Shown: one piece after another, positions 1-3,675 of the stretch
Position numbering within the stretch: position 1 is the stretch's first letter
Layout of the letters: each line of letters opens with the position of its first letter
Origin: Candidatus Omnitrophota bacterium
GTDB lineage: Bacteria; Omnitrophota; Gorgyraeia; Tantalellales; Tantalellaceae
Assembly: GCA_028717825.1 (NCBI GenBank)
Contig: JAQUNB010000114.1
Span: 1-5,043, forward strand
Reading direction: 5' to 3'
DNA length: 5,043 nt
The notes under the pieces: generated by a model
Told to the model about the DNA's origin: nothing
The model's input: the letters and a program-made list of their open reading frames with translations, nothing else
Database searches by the model: none
Translations under genes and position numbers: made by a program

Positions 1-27
1 ACTGTCTTTTGTGGTGTATTCAGCCAT
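1..27 (-). CDS. Possible start of a divergent minus-strand gene (partial)
   Basis: Read on the minus strand from position 27, an ATG opens a frame reading MAEYTTKDS to the window edge. A GGGG stretch lies five bases upstream of this ATG as a poor ribosome-binding site, and a TAGAAT-like -10 box lies at 80-85 on the same strand, with no convincing -35. Nine codons cannot identify a product. The plus strand here also has short open frames (one stops at 57, one runs to 91), so the assignment is weak. If real, this gene is divergent from the ParA gene and shares the spacer that holds the palindromic repeat. Confidence 0.25.
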
Positions 28-176
28 GACGACCCCGTTTTGCGGTTGTTCCTGTAAAAATATGTTCAAGAGCAACATAATTCTATCACAATGAAAAATT
101 TTTATGAAGAAATATTTTCGATTTTGGCGCTATATTTAACATTATGCTGTAAAAATTCATGCTGGCTTTCTGCCAG

Positions 177-260
177 GGCTGTCAGTATACATTCTGCACA
201 CCTCCACGTTTGCTTTGTGAAGCGAAGCAGCGGGGGTGCTCGAATTATTTACTGCCACCC
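177..260. repeat. Nested palindromic intergenic repeat, copy A
   Basis: This is an imperfect nested inverted repeat. From outside in, CAGTA (183-187) pairs with TACTG (250-254), ATTC (191-194) with GAAT (242-245), GCAC (196-199) with GTGC (236-239), and TTTGCTT (209-215) with AAGCGAA (220-226, one T-G pair) around a TGTG loop. A GGG/CCC outermost layer extends the arms to about 177 and 260. A diverged second copy lies at 2603-2668 with the same arm order and near-identical spacing. A small separate hairpin, CTGGC-TTTCT-GCCAG, sits just outside at 162-176. The form fits a REP/MITE-like dispersed element, or a structured transcript; neither is proven. Confidence 0.6.
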
Positions 261-306
261 GTAGAAAACTAACATGGTTTGTTACATTATCTTTAATATT
301 ACGTTG

Positions 307-334
307 TTGCAACTTAAAAGAAATATGATATACT
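307..334 (+). promoter_or_regulatory. Weaker upstream promoter candidate for the ParA gene
   Basis: TTGCAA (307-312) is followed after 16 bases by TATACT (329-334), a moderate sigma70-like pair just upstream of the better promoter at 346-374. The -35 overlaps the 8-base palindrome GTTGCAAC (306-313), which could be a small operator half-site or chance. It could be an alternative start site for the same transcript. Confidence 0.3.
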
Positions 335-345
335 GTAATAAATCT

Positions 346-374
346 TTGACATAAATCTTATTGTATATTATAAA
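346..374 (+). promoter_or_regulatory. Sigma70-type promoter of the ParA-CBM48 gene
   Basis: A perfect -35 box TTGACA (346-351) is separated by exactly 17 bases from TATAAA (369-374), which matches five of six positions of the -10 consensus. Transcription would start near 381-382, giving a short leader of about 16 bases that contains the GGAGG ribosome-binding site. This also argues against an ATG at 383 as the start codon, because it would sit almost at the 5' end of the RNA. The closeness to consensus suggests strong constitutive expression. Confidence 0.7.
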
Positions 375-397
375 CTCATAAAATGTTTGGAGGTTGT

Positions 398-1441
398 ATG
401 AGGATAATTTCTGTTGCGAATCAAAAGGGTGGTTGCGGCAAAACGACTCTCGCGGTGAACGTGGCGGCAGCATTGGCCCGTTTAGGGAGCGAAACTTTGC
501 TGGTAGACTTGGACCCTCAAGCGCACGCGACTTTTGCCTTGGGGTGCACCGAAAAATCATCCGAAACAAAAACCTCATATGATATTTTTAGAGCGCATTT
601 CGATACCGTAGAATTGAATTTCGAAGATCTTATCATTAACGACAGGAAAAGTTTGTCGCTTGTTCCCGCCAATATGATGCTTTCGGCAGCTGAGATCAAC
701 TTAGGCGGAATAAATGGTGCTGCGACTATCCTGTATCGTACGTTAATGAAACCTTTCTTTAATAAGTACGAATATGTAATTATCGATTCCCCGCCTAGTT
801 TTGGATTTCTTACGCTTAATTCGATGTATGCCGCTGATACGATAATCGTTCCGATGGATCTCAGCTATTTTTCATTTAATGGTATAGATAGTGTTTACCG
901 TGTGGCGGGTCTCTTAAACGCCGAAACGGGCAGGAAACCTTCCATATTTTTCGTAATAAACATTTACGATCAGCGTTCCAATTTCGCGAAAGAGCTGGAT
1001 AAAGATGCGAAAAGTAAGATCGGTCCTTATTTGCTCCCGACCAAGATCCGTTCAAGCGTTAGGCTGCGCGAAGCTGCGAAGCTCGGGAAAACCATCTTCG
1101 AATATGATTCAAAATCGTCCTCGGCGCTAGATTTTTATAACCTCACAAGCGAGATACTTACGGCCGATAATAAGAGCATGAACGCTATAATAAAAGAATT
1201 TTTGATCCATGCTCCGAACGCAGGATCCGTTTATGTTCTTGGTGATTTCAACGGTTGGCAGAAAAGTGACGCTAATAGACTGGCAAAACTTGAGAACGGT
1301 GAGTGGTCCGCTCATTTTACTTTGGATAAAGGTAAATACCGTTATAAGTTCCTTGTGGATGATGAATGGAAGACCGATCCGAAAAATCCGAAAAATGAAG
1401 CGAATATTTACGGCACCATCGATTCTATCGTAGAGGTCTAA
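398..1441 (+). CDS. ParA/Soj-family ATPase fused to a C-terminal CBM48 (AMPK-beta-like) glycogen-binding domain
   Basis: A 347-residue, two-domain protein. Residues 1-~258 are a complete ParA ATPase: deviant Walker A KGGCGKTT (10-17; signature Lys10, P-loop Lys15), VDLDPQ (36-41), Walker B YVIIDSPPS (126-134), and the Soj-like end KIRSSVRLREAAKLGKTIFEY with basic residues where Soj proteins contact DNA. Family members dimerise on ATP and move cargo over the nucleoid. Residues ~264-347 are a CBM48/AMPK-beta-type domain with GDFNGW (282-287) and YRYKFLVDDEWKTDP (314-328). Trp287, Lys317 and Trp324 align with the glycogen-contacting Trp100, Lys126 and Trp133 of AMPK beta1 (alignment by eye), so sugar binding is likely; the Asn150 position appears to be Asp342. 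The start at 398 is chosen because GGAGG (389-393) precedes it and ParA proteins begin this way; an in-frame ATG at 383 lacks such a site. No parB gene or parS-like site lies in the window, so classical chromosome partitioning is not implied. Domain calls are firm; the cargo is inferred. Confidence 0.93.
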   Translation: MRIISVANQKGGCGKTTLAVNVAAALARLGSETLLVDLDPQAHATFALGCTEKSSETKTSYDIFRAHFDTVELNFEDLIINDRKSLSLVPANMMLSAAEINLGGINGAATILYRTLMKPFFNKYEYVIIDSPPSFGFLTLNSMYAADTIIVPMDLSYFSFNGIDSVYRVAGLLNAETGRKPSIFFVINIYDQRSNFAKELDKDAKSKIGPYLLPTKIRSSVRLREAAKLGKTIFEYDSKSSSALDFYNLTSEILTADNKSMNAIIKEFLIHAPNAGSVYVLGDFNGWQKSDANRLAKLENGEWSAHFTLDKGKYRYKFLVDDEWKTDPKNPKNEANIYGTIDSIVEV

Positions 1442-1463
1442 AAGCGATTTGAGATAGGAAAGA

Positions 1464-1509
1464 AAGGGGGAAATGACGGTTCACACATCATTTCCCCCTT
1501 CTTAATTTT
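1464..1509 (+). terminator. Strong intrinsic terminator after the ParA-CBM48 gene
   Basis: A perfect 13-base-pair inverted repeat, AAGGGGGAAATGA (1464-1476) and TCATTTCCCCCTT (1488-1500), encloses an 11-base loop and is followed by a T-rich tail (CTTAATTTT, 1501-1509). It begins 22 bases after the stop codon. The A-rich left flank could let it work in the opposite direction too, but no converging gene is seen. It separates the ParA gene from the GH130 gene into different transcription units. Confidence 0.88.
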
Positions 1510-1534
1510 GGGCGAGGAAATCGGGTAAAAAACC

Positions 1535-1563
1535 TTGAATAAAAACGGGAAATGTTGTTTAAT
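1535..1563 (+). promoter_or_regulatory. Candidate promoter of the GH130 gene
   Basis: TTGAAT (1535-1540) and TTTAAT (1558-1563) are separated by 17 bases and match four and five of six consensus positions. The site lies after the upstream terminator and about 55 bases before the GH130 start, so a promoter is needed here. The -35 region belongs to a 14-base string, TTGAAYAAAAACGG, that recurs upstream of the Smr gene at 3271-3284. Confidence 0.5.
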
Positions 1564-1616
1564 ACTTTTCAAAATAGTACGGATCCTATTAAATTTAAAT
1601 CCAGAAAGGAAACGAT

Positions 1617-2564
1617 ATGCCACAACCGGTGATCTATCCTAAAGACAAAGAAATGATCGTAAAGCGTTACCCGGAGAACCCCATACTTACTAAGGATGAT
1701 GTCCCTGCCGCCGCGAAGGGGATCTATAATTCAGGATGCATCAAAACAAAAGACGGGAAATATGTAATGCTGTGTAGGGTGGAGACGCCTTCGATGAAGC
1801 AACTTATCTGGCCGGCCGATTCGAATGATGGGATACATTTTACGCTTAGGACTGAACCGATAAAAATGCCGGATACCAAAGAATTCGAAGAATATACCTC
1901 CGGAATGTATTATGATCCGAGGGTTACAGAGATAGAAGGGAAATATTATCTCGTATTTGCCTGCCACGGGAAGCATTCCTGCCGATTGGGTCTCATGGAA
2001 TCAATGGATATGAAAAAATTCACATGGCGTAATTTTATATCGGAAACCGACAACCGTAACGGAGTTCTTTTCCCCGAAAAGATCAATGGATATTATTGCC
2101 GGCTTGATAGACCGAACACCGGCGATGGAACAGGGTATATTTGGGTGTCTTATTCGCCGGACCTTGTACACTGGGGACAATCCAAGGTTGTAGCAATGGC
2201 TCAGGATGAGTGGGGATGGAAAAAGAACGGTCCGGGTGCGGTTCCCATAAGAACAGATAAAGGGTGGCTGGTGATCTTTCACGCGGTCAATGTTCAATGT
2301 GCCGCGCAGTATGTTTATCACATAGGCGTGATGCTTTTGGATTTAAAGGATCCGTCAACGATCATAGCTAGAGCTAAGGCTCCCATACTTTCGCCTATGA
2401 TGGATTATGAACTTAGCGGATTGACATATGCGGTAGTTTTTACTTGCGGTGCTGTGGTGGAAAATAACGGGGAAGTTAAGATCTACTATGGCGGGGCTGA
2501 TACTGTGCAGTGTCTGGCTACAGCAAAACTGAACGATCTGGTGGACGCTTGTTTTAATCGTTAA
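1617..2564 (+). CDS. GH130 family beta-mannoside phosphorylase-like glycosidase
   Basis: A 315-residue protein of the usual size for a compact GH130 enzyme. The family phosphorolyses beta-1,4- and beta-1,2-mannosides or mannosyl-glucose to mannose 1-phosphate; mannan and N-glycan breakdown are typical roles. GH130 hallmarks in order: RYPENPIL (17-24), LCRVE (52-56), YYDPRVTEIEGKYYL (98-112) with the presumed catalytic acid Asp100, RNGVLFPEKI (147-156), GYIWVSYSPDLVHWG (173-187), KNGPG (203-207), IFHAV (220-224) and IYYGGADTV (289-297). Arg54, Arg147, Asn148, Lys203, His222 and Tyr234 sit where, from memory, phosphate-binding residues lie in characterised GH130 phosphorylases, which favours a phosphorylase over a hydrolase. 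No signal peptide or membrane segment is visible, so it should be cytoplasmic. The start is supported by AAAGGA (1605-1610), six bases upstream. Some usually conserved stretches differ (YNSG near residue 37, YAVVFTCG near 271), so the exact linkage and acceptor sugar cannot be predicted. Confidence 0.9.
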   Translation: MPQPVIYPKDKEMIVKRYPENPILTKDDVPAAAKGIYNSGCIKTKDGKYVMLCRVETPSMKQLIWPADSNDGIHFTLRTEPIKMPDTKEFEEYTSGMYYDPRVTEIEGKYYLVFACHGKHSCRLGLMESMDMKKFTWRNFISETDNRNGVLFPEKINGYYCRLDRPNTGDGTGYIWVSYSPDLVHWGQSKVVAMAQDEWGWKKNGPGAVPIRTDKGWLVIFHAVNVQCAAQYVYHIGVMLLDLKDPSTIIARAKAPILSPMMDYELSGLTYAVVFTCGAVVENNGEVKIYYGGADTVQCLATAKLNDLVDACFNR

Positions 2565-2565
2565 C

Positions 2566-2590
2566 GTCAGAATTTTCGCTGATTTTTTTT
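2566..2590 (+). terminator. Weak intrinsic terminator after the GH130 gene
   Basis: GTCAG (2566-2570) can pair with CTGAT (2579-2583) using one G-T pair around an 8-base loop, followed at once by an uninterrupted run of eight T (2583-2590). The tract begins two bases after the stop codon. The stem is short, so the case rests on the T-run and the position; partial read-through would be expected. Confidence 0.4.
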
Positions 2591-2602
2591 ACGGGTTCTG
2601 CC

Positions 2603-2668
2603 AGCAGTCATTCCGCACGCATCCGCATCCGCCTTTGGGCTCACGTGGCTGTGCTCGAATTGTCTGCT
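2603..2668. repeat. Nested palindromic intergenic repeat, copy B
   Basis: A diverged copy of the element at 177-260. AGCAG (2603-2607) pairs with CTGCT (2664-2668), ATTC (2610-2613) with GAAT (2657-2660), and GCAC (2615-2618) with GTGC (2651-2654); the interior (2619-2650) is GC-rich and unlike copy A. TTCTGCCAG occurs in both copies (168-176 and 2596-2604), as does GTGCTCGAATT (236-246 and 2651-2661). The outer arms differ between copies, yet each pairs within itself. No gene is seen in the 2565-2741 spacer apart from this element. Confidence 0.6.
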
Positions 2669-2741
2669 ATCACTCGTAAAGAAAAGTAGCTGCACTTGTC
2701 GTATGATTGGTTTAATCGTTAGAATTTTTTTGAGGTCTTTT

Positions 2742-3167
2742 ATGGAGTTCGGTATTTCGCCTGCGAAAGAAAAAGAACTTAAAGATAAGATGAGCCGCTT
2801 GGGGATAAGAGAAGAGGACCTAACCGAGAGATTTTTAAGATCAGGTGGGCCTGGCGGTCAGCATGTTAACAAAGTATCGAGCTGCGTTTATCTCAAGCAT
2901 AACCCAAGTAACACCGAGATAAAGTGTCAAAAGAGCCGTTCTCAGGCGCTAAACCGTTATTATGCCCGCAAGATCTTAGCGAGCAAAATAGAGAATGCGA
3001 TTTTAGGTCGGGAATCCGAGGAAAGAAAACGGATCGAAAAGATACGCCGCCAGAAACGTAAAAGGTCCAAACGGGCGAAAGAGAAAATGCTGGACGCTAA
3101 AAGGGAACGGTCGGAGAAGAAAGATTTCAGAAGACCCATAGGGCTTTCTACGGGATATTTTGAGTAG
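2742..3167 (+). CDS. Small RF-1-domain (GGQ) peptidyl-tRNA hydrolase-like protein
   Basis: A 141-residue protein holding only the catalytic domain of class I release factors, with no codon-recognition domain. The signature RSGGPGGQHVNK (33-44) carries the GGQ tripeptide at 38-40, which in this superfamily drives hydrolysis of peptidyl-tRNA in the ribosomal A/P region. CQKSRSQALNR (62-72) is also typical. The tail from about 95 to 127 is very basic (IRRQKRKRSKRAKEK), recalling the rRNA- or mRNA-channel-binding tails of ArfB/YaeJ and mitochondrial C12orf65. The likely role is rescue of stalled ribosomes, though no bacterial member of this exact subgroup is known to me to be characterised. The start at 2742 is preferred because GAGG (2732-2735) lies six bases upstream; an in-frame ATG at 2703 would add 13 hydrophobic residues, lacks a ribosome-binding site and lies close to the upstream repeat. 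It is not full-length RF1/RF2, which is about 350 residues. Confidence 0.9.
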   Translation: MEFGISPAKEKELKDKMSRLGIREEDLTERFLRSGGPGGQHVNKVSSCVYLKHNPSNTEIKCQKSRSQALNRYYARKILASKIENAILGRESEERKRIEKIRRQKRKRSKRAKEKMLDAKRERSEKKDFRRPIGLSTGYFE

Positions 3168-3179
3168 GTGTAAGAAAAG

Positions 3180-3219
3180 TATATCGTCTTTCGTATATCG
3201 TACCGACGAAAGCGACATA
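3180..3219. repeat. Inverted repeat with overlapping direct repeat, possible terminator or operator
   Basis: CTTTCGT (3188-3194) pairs with ACGAAAG (3206-3212) around an 11-base loop. The stem extends outward through TCG/CGA, with one bulged T and one mismatch, to TAT/ATA (3180-3182 and 3217-3219). GTATATCGT occurs twice, at 3179-3187 and 3193-3201, with a 14-base period. It starts 13 bases after the RF-like stop codon and is followed by TATTTTA, so it may be a weak terminator for that gene. The superimposed direct repeat could instead be a protein-binding site. Confidence 0.45.
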
Positions 3220-3270
3220 TTTTACGAACGATGAGAGACGTAATATGAGCCACGGCCGAGGAATAGTACT

Positions 3271-3297
3271 TTGAACAAAAACGGTTTTTCATTGTTT
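3271..3297 (+). promoter_or_regulatory. Promoter-like element upstream of the Smr gene, shared with the GH130 upstream region
   Basis: TTGAACAAAAACGG (3271-3284) differs by one base from 1535-1548, and both are followed six or seven bases later by TTGTTT (3292-3297 here, 1555-1560 there). TTGAAC resembles a -35 box. At 17-base spacing the -10 would be GTTTGC (3294-3299), which is poor, so this may be a regulator site or upstream element rather than a complete promoter. It is the best promoter-like signal seen in the 171-base spacer before the Smr gene. Confidence 0.3.
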
Positions 3298-3338
3298 GCA
3301 GAATTAACATTTCGATTACGGAATAAAAGAATAAGCCT

Positions 3339-3584
3339 ATGAAAAAGATCACCTTAGATCTACACGATATTTTTAACAAGCATCAACAAATAGAAGAAGC
3401 TTTGAATGATGTTCTGGATCAGGCACAGCAAGAAGGGGCAAAGCTCGTTGAGATCATTCCCGGCAAAGGTTCAGGACAGCTGAAGAAACGCGTGCTAAAA
3501 TTTTTGGAAAGGAATAGAGACCGATACGATAGAGTCGATAAAGATTCGAAAAATTGGGGAAGACTTTTCGTCCGGTTCAAATAG
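3339..3584 (+). CDS. Stand-alone Smr-domain protein
   Basis: An 81-residue protein that is essentially one Smr (small MutS-related) domain, the fold found at the C-terminus of MutS2 and in stand-alone nucleases. LDLHD (6-10) matches the LDLHG motif with the key His9 kept and Gly replaced by Asp. IIPGKGSGQLKKRV (39-52) matches the HGxGxGxL loop, with Pro41 in place of the usual His or Thr. The end NWGRLFVRFK (72-81) fits the final strand of the fold. Some Smr domains nick DNA; others cleave RNA on stalled or collided ribosomes. The latter would suit a neighbour of the GGQ protein, but the link is only proximity. The ribosome-binding site is poor (AAGAATAAG just upstream), so translation may be weak. 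There is no MutS2 core nearby, so this is an independent small protein rather than a broken MutS2. Confidence 0.85.
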   Translation: MKKITLDLHDIFNKHQQIEEALNDVLDQAQQEGAKLVEIIPGKGSGQLKKRVLKFLERNRDRYDRVDKDSKNWGRLFVRFK

Positions 3585-3587
3585 CTA

Positions 3588-3654
3588 GTGGTTCGTGATT
3601 CGTGGTTCGTGTTTCGTAATTTGGACGAAACCCTAAGCCCGAACCCCGAAACAC
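3588..3654. repeat. Long imperfect hairpin made of TTCGTGN heptamers
   Basis: Four tandem heptamers (TTCGTGA, TTCGTGG, TTCGTGT, TTCGTAA) lie at 3592-3619. The 30-base arm 3588-3617 is complementary to 3625-3654 at 23 of 30 positions without gaps, around a 7-base loop. The right arm is a degenerate CCGAA-type version of the heptamers. The hairpin nearly fills the 91-base spacer between the Smr gene and the symporter. There is no T-run after it, so a classical terminator is unlikely. Tracts of this CGTGGTTCGTG kind recur between genes in several uncultured or environmental bacterial genomes (general recollection), which suggests a dispersed repeat. Confidence 0.65.
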
Positions 3655-3675
3655 CAAACGCAATTATGGAGTTTA

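Noticed and set aside
26..91. Short plus-strand reading frame encoding a 22-residue cysteine-containing peptide
   Set aside because: No ribosome-binding site or family resemblance; a frame this short is expected by chance, and the minus-strand start at 27 competes for the same bases.
383..397. Five-residue N-terminal extension of the ParA protein from an ATG at 383
   Set aside because: It has no ribosome-binding site, lies at the predicted transcription start, and its codons contain the GGAGG site that serves the ATG at 398; ParA proteins normally begin just before the Walker A motif.
398..1441. Plasmid partition locus or plasmid origin
   Set aside because: No parB, parS-like repeats, replication gene or iterons are present; the ATPase is Soj-like and its neighbours are ordinary chromosomal genes.
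2642..2647. CACGTG palindrome inside repeat copy B as a regulator site
   Set aside because: A six-base palindrome is common by chance and is not conserved in copy A.
2703..2741. Upstream in-frame start for the RF-like protein, adding 13 hydrophobic residues
   Set aside because: No ribosome-binding site, residues unlike the family, and overlap with the TTTAATCGTTA repeat; the ATG at 2742 has GAGG at good spacing.
3592..3619. CRISPR array or minisatellite in the TTCGTGN tract
   Set aside because: Repeat units are seven bases with no spacers; the tract is better described as one arm of a long imperfect hairpin.
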